Source: Pusillimonas sp. UBA6240
GTDB lineage: Bacteria; Pseudomonadota; Gammaproteobacteria; Burkholderiales; Burkholderiaceae_B
DNA: 11,726 nucleotides
Direction of reading: 5' to 3'
NCBI GenBank assembly: GCA_002441445.1
Contig: DJWC01000044.1
Span: forward strand, 1-11,726
This document shows, in pieces, positions 1 to 7,479 of the stretch; position 1 is the first letter of the stretch, and each line of letters starts with the position of its first letter. The translations under genes were made by a program, and so were the position numbers. The notes under the pieces were generated by a model. It did not search any database and was not told the DNA's origin. It worked only from the letters and a program-made list of their open reading frames with translations.

Positions 1-296
1 ATGCGGAAGTACTCGACCGTGCGCGCCAGGGCGAAGGAATTGGGCGGGATGATGCAGACGTCGCCATGGAAATCCACGAAGGATTTCTCGTCGAAGGCCT
101 TGGGGTCGACGATGGTCGAATTGATATTGGTGAATATCTTGAACTCGTTGGCGCAGCGCACGTCGTAGCCGTAGCTGCTGGTGCCGTAGCTGACGATGCG
201 ATTGCCGTTCACCGATCGCACCTGCCCCGGCTCGAACGGCTCTATCATGCCGTCCGCGGCTGCGCGCCGGATCCAGCGGTCGCTTTTAATGCTCAT
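1..296 (-). CDS. dcd: dCTP deaminase, N-terminal part (cut by window edge)
   Basis: Deaminates dCTP to dUTP in the cytoplasm, feeding dUMP and then dTMP synthesis. The first 98 codons are present. The protein begins MSIKSDRWIRR and carries the family segments GTSSYGYDVR, FKIFTNINSTIVDP, KSFVDF and PPNSFALARTVEYFR, which are diagnostic of bacterial Dcd. The family is usually about 190 residues, so roughly half is missing beyond base 1, including the region that holds the catalytic glutamate. The ATG at 294-296 was chosen because a purine-rich AAGGGG stretch lies just upstream (about 299-304) and the N-terminus matches the family. It is the last gene of the minus-strand series mrp-tamA-tamB-dcd, 158 bp after tamB. 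No defect is seen in the visible part. Confidence 0.95.
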   Translation of the reverse strand, partial: MSIKSDRWIRRAAADGMIEPFEPGQVRSVNGNRIVSYGTSSYGYDVRCANEFKIFTNINSTIVDPKAFDEKSFVDFHGDVCIIPPNSFALARTVEYFR

Positions 297-326
297 AACC
301 CCTTACCCCCATGACAATAGCCGCGT

Positions 327-357
327 ATTTTATCCCTTGTGGCCGGCATGGTGTCCC
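327..357 (-). promoter_or_regulatory. candidate sigma-70 promoter of dcd
   Basis: On the minus strand a TAAAAT -10 box (327-332, five of six consensus bases) lies about 30 bases before the dcd ATG. A GGGACA sequence (352-357) is a possible -35, with a long 19-base spacer. The AT-rich -10 stands out in GC-rich surroundings. It would let dcd be expressed apart from tamB. The poor spacing keeps the call tentative. Confidence 0.35.
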
Positions 358-416
358 GTTTGGCTGATTTGCATGCTCAAATCCCCGGCGTCCGTAGCGC
401 CCGCGCCGCGCCGCAA

Positions 417-436
417 GCCGCCGCGGTGGCGGCGGC
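417..436 (-). terminator. GC-only hairpin between tamB and dcd (possible 3' end or attenuator)
   Basis: A perfect 8-bp stem (417-424 pairing with 429-436) with a 4-base loop lies 18 bases after the tamB stop codon. On the minus strand it is followed by only two T residues, so it is not a canonical intrinsic terminator. It may stabilise the tamB 3' end or contribute to factor-dependent termination. The remaining bases from 297 to 454 hold only the dcd leader and no gene. Confidence 0.25.
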
Positions 437-454
437 ATCCCCGCGGCCGAGTGC

Positions 455-3400
455 TCACTCCCTGGAAAACCAGCGATAAATCAAGGCCAGGCCATTCACG
501 GTGCCGGCGCTCAATTCGGCCGTGAGCCCGCGCGCCAGCCGGTAGCTGATTCTGCCCACCGTCCCGGTTTCAGCCAGCGCCTGCTGGATGCTGACGGTGA
601 AGCCCTTCGAAAGCGCCTTGCTGGCCGTGACGAAGCGCCGCTCGATATCGCTGGTGCCGCTATCCAGGCCGCTGACCACGCTTTCCGCCGGCAGAATGCT
701 GCCCACGGAACCGAGGTCGCCCGAACGCATGCTGACCTCGTCGATGCCGAATTTGCGGTAGAAGGGCTCGCCGTCCCCCAGGAAGGAGGTGCCCACTGAA
801 AACAGCAGGGCCACGTCGCCGCCCGAGTCGTTCGGACCATGGCCCAGCAGCAGCCATGACAGCTTTTCGATTTCGCTGACCGCCGGGTAGGAAACCAGGT
901 CTATGCGCGGCCGCTTGGCCGTGCCCGCCACCCTCACGCCGGCTTCGACCGCCAGCCCCGTGCGCAATGCCTCGATATCCAGGACGGGACTGGCGATATC
1001 GCCCTGGAAAGTAATGGTGCCGCGCCGCAGTTGCAGGCGCTGCCCATAAGCCTCGATCGCTCCGCCGCGCGTGCGCAGCGCCCCCATGCCGGTCAGCCTG
1101 CCATCCACCATGGTGATCCGCAGGTTGCCGACCAGGCCCGAGTTGACGCCGTAGCCGGTCAGGTAGAAACGCGGGCCGAGGTCCACCTGCAAGTCCATGG
1201 AAACATCCATGGGCGCGCTGACCTCCTTCCGCTTTTCCCCGGGCCGCAGCACCACCACGTCGCTGTCCACGGTGGGAATGCCGCCCAGCATATCCAGGTC
1301 GAACCAGCCCGCGTCCGCGGTGATCGAGCCGGTAATGTCGATTTTCGGCAGTTCGGCGGCCAGCCGCAGCTGGCCCGTGACCATGGCATAACGGTCCGAG
1401 CGCTGCAATATCGGGTAGCGTTTCAGGACGACGTCTATCACGCCCCGGGATTCGAACAAGTTCCAATCGCCGCGCAAGGTCAGGCTGCCGCCCTTTGCGT
1501 CCGGATTGGTGCTCACCCATTCCGCCGTGCGCCATTCCTTGGGCGTGACTCTCAACAAAGCGGGGAAAGACAGCTGATCCAGGATGATGCGCTCGCCGTC
1601 GAGGCGGGCCGCCAGGGTCCCGTCCAGCAGGCGCACGCCGTCGTCGATGCGCAATACGCGGATTTTCTGCCCCGCGATGGCGCCGCTGCTGTCCCAACTG
1701 CCGTCGGGGCGGCTTTGCAATTGGATTTTGGCCTGGACCGCGCCGCCCAGCTCCATGGAGTCATCCAGGAACAGGCTGGTCCAGCCCAGGTCCTCGATAT
1801 CGGCGTCCAGCTTCACCGTCTTCACATCTTTCGGGTCCAGCGCCAGCCCGCCGCCCGGCGTGGCGTGCAGCAAGGTGCTGGCGCTGGCGGACAGACTGCC
1901 CATTTTCGCCGTTGCCGCGCGCAGGTCGGCCGTGATGCGGCTGGTCGTATCGCCGGCGCGTTTAGCGCTGATGTCCACCCTCAGCGCCTGCAGGCCCAGG
2001 GGGAAAGCGGGCTCGGCCGGCACCATGACATCGCCCGACACGCGCTTGATGCGCGCCTGCCCTTCCAGCGCCCCGGCGAAGCGCAGATTCCAGTCCAGGG
2101 CCAGGACGATCTCCGCCGTATCGGCGCCCCGGTCCGCCTTGAGCTTGACGCCGCCCCTGTCGGCTTCCTCTTTATAGGCGGGATCCAGTTTTTTACGCAG
2201 GTTCGATACCAGCTTCGGCGACACAGTCAGGGCGCGGATGGCGCCCTGGGTTTCCCATCGGCCGCCGCCGCCACGCGACATGCCATGATTCAGCGTCAAT
2301 ATTTTATTCGAGTCCAGGACCAGGTCGAGCTGCCCCGCGCCCAGCTGCCATTGCCATGCGGGCGCGGCCGCGCCGGGGATGAAGCTGGCGGACATGGGCG
2401 TCCCTGTCGCAATTCCCAGGCCGGCATGGTCCGCATCCAGGGACTTGATCGTTCCCCTCCAGCCTTCCAGGCTATCGGCTTCGCCGCCCCGCCCCCAGCC
2501 GCCATCCAGCACGACGTGCGCCCGCACTGGCGCTGTTCCGATATCCGTGGACTTGCCATCGCCTTGCATATAGACGGCTTTCAGGTCCGCCTTGTGGCTG
2601 GCGAGGGTGCCGGCGACATCGCCCTGCAACTGCGCTCCGCCCGGCAAGCCCGGCCAGAATGCCGCCAGATCGGGCGCCGCCAAATCCAGCTTCAGGCCGC
2701 TGTCCGCCGCGCCCAAGGACCCCTGGGCTTGCAGATGGTTCCTGCCCAGCCGCAAATCCATGTCCAGCGCCAGGAGTTGCAGCGTTTGCCAGACGAAGGC
2801 GCGTTCCTTTTCCTGCGCCGCTTCGGTCTCTGTGGAGCCGGCTGCGGCTCCAGAGGGTTCGACGAGTTTTACGGTATCCGCGCCGGCGCTTGTTTCCGCC
2901 TTTGCGTCGCTCTTCGCATCTGTCCTTGTATCGCTCTTTGTATCCGCCTTTGCCTGCGCTTTGGCGCCGGCCTTTGCATCGCTCTTCGCGGCGGCATCGG
3001 TAGTAATAGAGACAGACGCGGCGGTCGATGCCGACAGGCTTCCGTCGACGACATGGGCTTTCAGCCGGCCGGCGAGCGCCTGCTTATTCCAGCGCGAGCC
3101 TTCCGCGAATTCCACCGCGAGCTGCGCGGACCTCAGCCTGCTGCGGTCCTCCAGCAGCACATCGAATTCGGATGCCATGCTGAGCACGGCGTCGGGTATG
3201 GAAGGGCCGACCAATTGGCCCAGGTTCAGCCGCTCCGTGCGCAGCGTTCCCGTCAGGCGGTCTCGTGTTGGTCCTGTCGCGGAGTCGGCGGCCGCGGTGT
3301 CGCCTGGCGCAGGGGCGCCCGCCGCAGGATGGCCTGCCCCGGGATCGCCCGCCGCAGGATGGCCTGCCCCCCCTCCCATCTTCCATTCTAGTTTGGCGTC

Positions 3401-4507
3401 CAGCGACGAGCCGTCCGCCAGATGCAGGGCGGCCACCATGTCCTTCAACGGCAGGCTTCCCCGCGGCGTCAAGTTGGCGTCGGCGTCCACGCTCATGCCC
3501 TGGCCGTCGCCTCTTACGGTGACCCGCAAGGCGTTCAGGTCGCCGCTGACCCGGGTTTCCATGTCCAGCGTGCAGGGCTGCGCCAATGGCTCATCGACTG
3601 CACTGTCCAGCTTCCCGGCTGCAACGGCCCCGCCCTTGGACTCCCGGACGTCCTTTTGTCCATTGGCGTTCTTGGGCTCCAGGGCGCCCTTTTGCTCTGC
3701 GGCGCTCTTCCGCTCTGTAGCGGCCTGCTGGTTCTTGCCCTGCGCCTCTTTTTCTCCGGGCGCCCGCTTCCGGGAGTCCGGCTGCGCCGGCTCCCGCCTG
3801 GCGGAAGCGGGGCGGGCAGCCGGCAATGTAGCAAGATAATTTCGGGCGCATAGGGGCGAATCGGCCGTCGTCCCGCTGGCCTGCGTGCTCAATCGAAGCT
3901 CTAACGGCCAGGGATCGCGCAAGCTGGCCAGCGCCAGCTCGCCCGAAAAAGCCGCCCTCGCCTGCTCATGCTCCACGTTCAGGCTCTGAAGCACCAACTG
4001 CCCGCCGGCTTCATGCAAGTAAACCGCCGTGGACAAATTCCTTACATCGACCGGCAGCGCCTCGCCATTGTGCTCCATCCACAGTCGCCCCACCGCCAGC
4101 CGATCGAGCGCGACCCGGACCGGCAGCGCCGGCATCTCGAAAGGTTCTTCCTCTTCGCCGCTTTCCTGGTCCTCGATGCTGACCCGGACGCTATCGGCCG
4201 ACAAATCGTTGACATGCAGGCGCGCATCCAGCAATTCCCGCCAATTCGCCTGCAGGTGCAGCCCATTGAGCTCGATGGAAACGCCCGGCATGGCCATGGA
4301 GAATTCCCCCACGCTGACGCCGCGCCAGATCGTCCCCCTGATACCGCTGACCTGCCCGTCCAATTGCCCGGCCGCCGTCACCAGCGCCCAGCGCGTGCCC
4401 GCCTGCGTGCCCAAAGCCCAGAACAGAAAGCCGCAGCTTACCGCCAACAACAGCACCACTATGGGTCCGACCCATATGAATATCCGGCGCAGCCAGCGCA
4501 ATACCAT
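455..4507 (-). CDS. tamB: TamB, inner-membrane-anchored translocation and assembly / lipid-transport protein
   Basis: A large AsmA/TamB-family protein spanning the periplasm. With TamA it is implicated in outer-membrane protein assembly and phospholipid delivery. It is 1350 residues from this ATG, against about 1260 in E. coli. An N-terminal membrane anchor (about residues 8-31) is followed by GTRWAL, typical of TamB starts, then long beta-rich sequence and the C-terminal TamB (DUF490) domain over roughly the last 300-350 residues, with segments such as ITADAGWFDLDMLGGIP and LRTRGGAIEAYGQ. It ends IYRWFSRE, so three residues follow the final aromatic residue. Three low-complexity tandem-repeat segments (about residues 265-294, 382-411 and 508-539) are unusual. 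ATG 4507 lies 2 bases after the tamA stop. A TTG at 4513 overlapping that stop would add two residues. Neither start has a good Shine-Dalgarno sequence, so translation is probably coupled to tamA. Confidence 0.92.
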   Translation of the reverse strand: MVLRWLRRIFIWVGPIVVLLLAVSCGFLFWALGTQAGTRWALVTAAGQLDGQVSGIRGTIWRGVSVGEFSMAMPGVSIELNGLHLQANWRELLDARLHVNDLSADSVRVSIEDQESGEEEEPFEMPALPVRVALDRLAVGRLWMEHNGEALPVDVRNLSTAVYLHEAGGQLVLQSLNVEHEQARAAFSGELALASLRDPWPLELRLSTQASGTTADSPLCARNYLATLPAARPASARREPAQPDSRKRAPGEKEAQGKNQQAATERKSAAEQKGALEPKNANGQKDVRESKGGAVAAGKLDSAVDEPLAQPCTLDMETRVSGDLNALRVTVRGDGQGMSVDADANLTPRGSLPLKDMVAALHLADGSSLDAKLEWKMGGGAGHPAAGDPGAGHPAAGAPAPGDTAAADSATGPTRDRLTGTLRTERLNLGQLVGPSIPDAVLSMASEFDVLLEDRSRLRSAQLAVEFAEGSRWNKQALAGRLKAHVVDGSLSASTAASVSITTDAAAKSDAKAGAKAQAKADTKSDTRTDAKSDAKAETSAGADTVKLVEPSGAAAGSTETEAAQEKERAFVWQTLQLLALDMDLRLGRNHLQAQGSLGAADSGLKLDLAAPDLAAFWPGLPGGAQLQGDVAGTLASHKADLKAVYMQGDGKSTDIGTAPVRAHVVLDGGWGRGGEADSLEGWRGTIKSLDADHAGLGIATGTPMSASFIPGAAAPAWQWQLGAGQLDLVLDSNKILTLNHGMSRGGGGRWETQGAIRALTVSPKLVSNLRKKLDPAYKEEADRGGVKLKADRGADTAEIVLALDWNLRFAGALEGQARIKRVSGDVMVPAEPAFPLGLQALRVDISAKRAGDTTSRITADLRAATAKMGSLSASASTLLHATPGGGLALDPKDVKTVKLDADIEDLGWTSLFLDDSMELGGAVQAKIQLQSRPDGSWDSSGAIAGQKIRVLRIDDGVRLLDGTLAARLDGERIILDQLSFPALLRVTPKEWRTAEWVSTNPDAKGGSLTLRGDWNLFESRGVIDVVLKRYPILQRSDRYAMVTGQLRLAAELPKIDITGSITADAGWFDLDMLGGIPTVDSDVVVLRPGEKRKEVSAPMDVSMDLQVDLGPRFYLTGYGVNSGLVGNLRITMVDGRLTGMGALRTRGGAIEAYGQRLQLRRGTITFQGDIASPVLDIEALRTGLAVEAGVRVAGTAKRPRIDLVSYPAVSEIEKLSWLLLGHGPNDSGGDVALLFSVGTSFLGDGEPFYRKFGIDEVSMRSGDLGSVGSILPAESVVSGLDSGTSDIERRFVTASKALSKGFTVSIQQALAETGTVGRISYRLARGLTAELSAGTVNGLALIYRWFSRE
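2891..2986 (-). repeat. 12-bp tandem repeat x8 in tamB (tetrapeptide K-x-x-A/T)
   Basis: Eight consecutive in-frame 12-base units encode KSDA, KAGA, KAQA, KADT, KSDT, RTDA, KSDA and KAET (residues about 508-539). A basic residue occurs at every fourth position without interruption. The units differ at several bases, so this is a diverged rather than freshly expanded array. It sits between ordinary TamB beta-rich segments. Confidence 0.85.
3275..3364 (-). repeat. 30-bp tandem repeat x3 in tamB (decapeptide)
   Basis: Three 30-base units encode GHPAAGDPGA, GHPAAGAPAP and GDTAAADSAT (residues about 382-411). The first two are recent-looking: 25 bases at 3316-3340 are repeated exactly at 3346-3370, a period of 30. 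The third unit is degenerate. The period is a multiple of three, so copy changes keep the frame. Confidence 0.85.
3626..3715 (-). repeat. 18-bp tandem repeat x5 in tamB (hexapeptide E-x-K)
   Basis: Five consecutive in-frame 18-base units encode ERKSAA, EQKGAL, EPKNAN, GQKDVR and ESKGGA (residues about 265-294). Lysine is at position three in all five units, and glutamate at position one in four. The units are diverged at the DNA level. The array lies in a highly charged stretch between cysteines 220 and 312. Confidence 0.8.
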
Positions 4508-4509
4508 GC

Positions 4510-6282
4510 TCAAAACGCAATACCCAAAGAAAAGTGCAGGCGCAGGCGCTTGTCGCGCTGGCCATAAGCCAGGTCCACATAGAACGGGCCCGCGGGTGTG
4601 CGCACCGCAAGGCCCACGCCATAGCCCAGCCGGATGTCCATGCCGCCGAAGGACTCGGCCGCATCGCCCGCGTCAACGAAGAAGTTCATCCCCAGTTGCT
4701 CGGTGATGTAATGAGTGTATTCCGCGCTGACGACCGCCAGGGCGGGCGCGCCGATGACGGCGTCGCCGCGGTGCAGGCCTATGCTCTGGTAGCGATAGCC
4801 GCGTATGGACCGCGCACCGCCCGTGCGGTAGCCGAAGTCCTGCGGCAGCCTGTCCGTCTTCGACCATACCTTGCCCACTTCCCCTCGCACCGTGAACACA
4901 TCGCGCCGCCCCACGGGCCACCACTGCTGCGCGCGCAGGCTGGAGCGGTAGAAGCGCTCGCCTTTGTCCAGGGTGACGCCGGCCCCCAGCCCGAAGTCCA
5001 CCAGATTGCCTTCGCGCGGGTCGTATTTTTTGTCGACATCGCGGCGCAGCCACTGCCAGGTGGCGACCAGGGTCGGCACTTCGAAACCGGGCGCCCCGCT
5101 GATGCGCGTCTTGTCGTGCGCCGCGGTCAGCCCCCACTGGGTTTCATATTCCACCCGGCTGTCGCCCGCCGCCTTGCGTTCCTGGCGGCGCTTCCAACCC
5201 AGCCCCACCCTGCGATTGTCCAGCCCTTCGATATCGGAATGCTCGTACAGGATGCCGACGCTATCCTTGTAGCCGCTGCGCGTAGGCGGCAGATAGACAT
5301 CGAGAAAGGCGCGCTGGCGATCCTTGTCTATGCCCGCGCCGGTTTCCACCCACACCGGCTGGCCGAACACCACGTTCTGCCGGTACAGGCCCTCGACGCG
5401 CAAGCCATGGTCGCTGTCCACGCCCAGGGATGTCGTCACCCGCCGCGCCGGCGCTTCGGACACCTGCACCCGCATCGGCAGCTCCACCTCGCCATTGGGC
5501 AGCACTTTCTGCGCCGATTCGTCGCGGTTCAAGGTGACGAACGCCCCGCGGAAAAAACCCGTGGACTGCAGCGCCTGCTGCCATTCGTCCAGCAGATCCT
5601 GATCGTAAGGGTCGCCCGGCGTGTATTGCACATAGCGATGTATCAGGCTGGCGGGCACACGTTTCAGGCCCACCAGGGTCACCTCGCCCATCCTGACGCG
5701 CGGCCCGCTATCGACCTCCACGAACAGATCCGCCTTGGCGTTTTCCGCGTCCACCGTCGCCTGGGTATTCGACAGGCGCGCAAAATAGAAATCCTTGCGG
5801 CTGACATTGTCCAGCAGGTCCGCCTTGGCGTTACGCCAGGACTCGTTGATGAAGGGCATGCCCTTGTCCAGCGGCCAATCCTGCTTCAATGCCTGCACAC
5901 GTCCGGTGAATTCAGGCTGCGCGATCTGGCCCTTGAAATTAAGGGACACATCGTCCACGGCGGTCAATTCTCCCGGCCGAATGGTGATGTCCCAGGTTTC
6001 CCCGCCGATATCTTCGCCGACCTCCAGGGTCACCTTGGGCGTATAGTAGCCTTGGGTTTCCAGCGCCGAAACCGTCGCATCATAGGCCCGGCGGCGCAAA
6101 CGCGAGACCTCGCCGCCGTCCTGGTCCTCGGCCAGCCGGGTAATGGCCTCGACCGCGCCATTGATGGCCTGCAGCGCGGCCGGCGGCACACCGCCCGGGT
6201 CGATGATGACCTCGGGCCGAGCCGCCCAGGCGTCCAGCGCCATGCCCCAAGCCAGCACGAAGCATACGGCGCCCCCGCGCAT
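4510..6282 (-). CDS. tamA: TamA, outer-membrane Omp85-family assembly protein
   Basis: Outer-membrane partner of TamB, related to BamA. It is 590 residues (E. coli TamA is 577). It starts with a signal peptide (residues 1-20, ending DAWA before ARPEV). Three POTRA-like periplasmic domains follow at about 23-102, 105-192 and 195-278; the third contains VTLVGLKRVP and QSTGFFRGAFVTL. A 16-strand-type barrel runs from about 281 to the end. The lid-loop signature SIRGYRYQ (IRGY at 493-496) and a C-terminal phenylalanine (SLGIAF) are the family hallmarks. ATG 6280-6282 was chosen because it begins the signal peptide; TTG at 6300 is in frame but would add six non-signal residues. The gene starts 19 bases after the mrp stop and ends against tamB, so co-transcription is likely. 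Confidence 0.94.
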   Translation of the reverse strand: MRGGAVCFVLAWGMALDAWAARPEVIIDPGGVPPAALQAINGAVEAITRLAEDQDGGEVSRLRRRAYDATVSALETQGYYTPKVTLEVGEDIGGETWDITIRPGELTAVDDVSLNFKGQIAQPEFTGRVQALKQDWPLDKGMPFINESWRNAKADLLDNVSRKDFYFARLSNTQATVDAENAKADLFVEVDSGPRVRMGEVTLVGLKRVPASLIHRYVQYTPGDPYDQDLLDEWQQALQSTGFFRGAFVTLNRDESAQKVLPNGEVELPMRVQVSEAPARRVTTSLGVDSDHGLRVEGLYRQNVVFGQPVWVETGAGIDKDRQRAFLDVYLPPTRSGYKDSVGILYEHSDIEGLDNRRVGLGWKRRQERKAAGDSRVEYETQWGLTAAHDKTRISGAPGFEVPTLVATWQWLRRDVDKKYDPREGNLVDFGLGAGVTLDKGERFYRSSLRAQQWWPVGRRDVFTVRGEVGKVWSKTDRLPQDFGYRTGGARSIRGYRYQSIGLHRGDAVIGAPALAVVSAEYTHYITEQLGMNFFVDAGDAAESFGGMDIRLGYGVGLAVRTPAGPFYVDLAYGQRDKRLRLHFSLGIAF

Positions 6283-6301
6283 CGAGCTCGGGCCTGTCAA
6301 T

Positions 6302-7387
6302 TTAAACCTTGCGCGCCACGACGGTGGGCATCTTGGCGGCCGTATCGCGCGGCAGCGACGCCACATTGACGGCGATGCGCCGCGCGATGTCCAGATAAGT
6401 CTGGGCCGCCTGGCTGTTAGGCTCGGAGATGACGGTGGGGTGGCCCGAATCGGTGCGTTCGCGGATGCTGAGCTGCAGCGGCAGCGCGCCCAGCCAGGGC
6501 AGGTTGAATTCAGCCGCCATGTTGCGCCCCCCATGCTCGCCGAAAATCGGCTCGGCGTGGCCGCAGTTCGTGCAGATGTGCACCGACATGTTTTCCACGA
6601 TGCCCAGGACGGGCACGTTGACTTTTTCGAACATGCGCAGGCCCTTGCGCGCATCGGCCAGGGCCAGATCCTGCGGCGTCGTCACAATGATGGCGCCCGT
6701 CAGCGGCACCTTCTGCGCCAGCGTCAGGGCGATGTCGCCCGTGCCGGGAGGCATGTCGACGATCAGGTAATCCAGGTCATTCCAGTTGGTCTGGTTCAGC
6801 AACTGCACCAGCGCCTGCGTCACCATGGGCCCACGCCAGATCGCGGGCGCGTCCTGGTCGATGAGAAAGCCGATGGAATTGGCCTGCAGGCCATGCCCCA
6901 CCAAGGGCTCCATGGACTTGCCGTCCAGGCTTTTGGGTTTGCCGGACAGACCCAGCATGATGGGCACGCTGGGCCCGTAGATGTCGGCGTCCAGCAGGCC
7001 GACGCGCGCGCCCTGGACGCTGAGGCCCAAAGCGAGATTGACCGCCGTGGTGCTCTTGCCCACCCCGCCCTTGCCGGAGGCCACGGCGACGATATTGCGT
7101 ATGTTGGGCATGGGTTTCAGGCCCGGCTGCACGGCATGGCTGGCGATGCGCGTATCCAGGCGCAGCGATTTCACGGCCAGGCCCAAGGCGTCCAGAGCGG
7201 TTTCAATACGTTTCCGTAATTCAGGCTCCCCATTGTGCAAAGGATAGCCCACAGGTACAGTGATATCTACATCCCTTCCGTTCAGCTTGATTTCGCAGTC
7301 CTTGGCCGTTACGGCAAGCTTTTTCTTGGTGTTGGGGTCGGTTACTTGGGACAACGCCCCCAGGATTTGCTCGGCGGTTACGCTCAT
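6302..7387 (-). CDS. mrp: Mrp/ApbC-family Fe-S cluster carrier ATPase
   Basis: Cytoplasmic P-loop ATPase of the Mrp/NBP35 family that carries and delivers iron-sulfur clusters to apoproteins. It is 361 residues, the normal length for the bacterial form. Residues 1 to about 80 are the MIP18-like (DUF59) domain. The deviant Walker A motif GKGGVGKST is at 105-113, LLDADIYGPS follows, then DMPPGTGD at 211-218. The cluster-binding CxxC pair is C272 and C275. All key residues are present. The start at 7385-7387 is supported by AAGG about 9-12 bases upstream. It is the first gene of the leftward cluster and diverges from the small gene at 7480. Its placement ahead of tamA looks like genomic packing; I know of no direct functional link to TamAB. 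Confidence 0.96.
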   Translation of the reverse strand: MSVTAEQILGALSQVTDPNTKKKLAVTAKDCEIKLNGRDVDITVPVGYPLHNGEPELRKRIETALDALGLAVKSLRLDTRIASHAVQPGLKPMPNIRNIVAVASGKGGVGKSTTAVNLALGLSVQGARVGLLDADIYGPSVPIMLGLSGKPKSLDGKSMEPLVGHGLQANSIGFLIDQDAPAIWRGPMVTQALVQLLNQTNWNDLDYLIVDMPPGTGDIALTLAQKVPLTGAIIVTTPQDLALADARKGLRMFEKVNVPVLGIVENMSVHICTNCGHAEPIFGEHGGRNMAAEFNLPWLGALPLQLSIRERTDSGHPTVISEPNSQAAQTYLDIARRIAVNVASLPRDTAAKMPTVVARKV

Positions 7388-7479
7388 GTCAGTGGCCTTA
7401 CTTGAAAATTTTCACGCTCAAGCCTCAAGAATAGCGGATTGAGGGAATTTTTTTACCCCCACGGGGTCTACAAAGTACG
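7388..7479. promoter_or_regulatory. divergent control region between mrp and the small membrane-protein gene
   Basis: This 92-bp, relatively AT-rich spacer must hold the start signals for both directions. It contains a perfect 12-bp palindrome TGAAAATTTTCA (7403-7414) and an inverted repeat CCTCAA...TTGAGG (7423-7428 and 7439-7444, 10-base gap). On the minus strand TATTCT (7428-7433) is a possible -10 for mrp with a poor -35 match. On the plus strand TTGAAA (7402-7407) could be a -35, but I see no good -10 at normal spacing. Exact promoters are uncertain. Confidence 0.35.

Noticed and set aside
1031..3391. 786-codon open frame antisense to tamB
   Set aside because: It is the high-GC shadow of tamB: the composition is biased (A, R, Q, P, H), it has no recognisable domain, and the opposite strand is an unmistakable TamB.
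4534..6369. 611-codon open frame antisense to tamA
   Set aside because: Antisense shadow of a clear Omp85 protein; its residues mirror the codon pattern of tamA and show no domain or start signal.
6283..6654. Upstream extension of tamA into the mrp gene
   Set aside because: The frame is open by chance through the mrp 3' end. The signal peptide starting at 6282 defines the real N-terminus.
7450..7467. T-run next to an ACCCC...GGGGT hairpin, resembling a terminator
   Set aside because: On the plus strand the seven T residues precede the hairpin, and on the minus strand the hairpin is followed by A residues, so neither orientation gives an intrinsic terminator.
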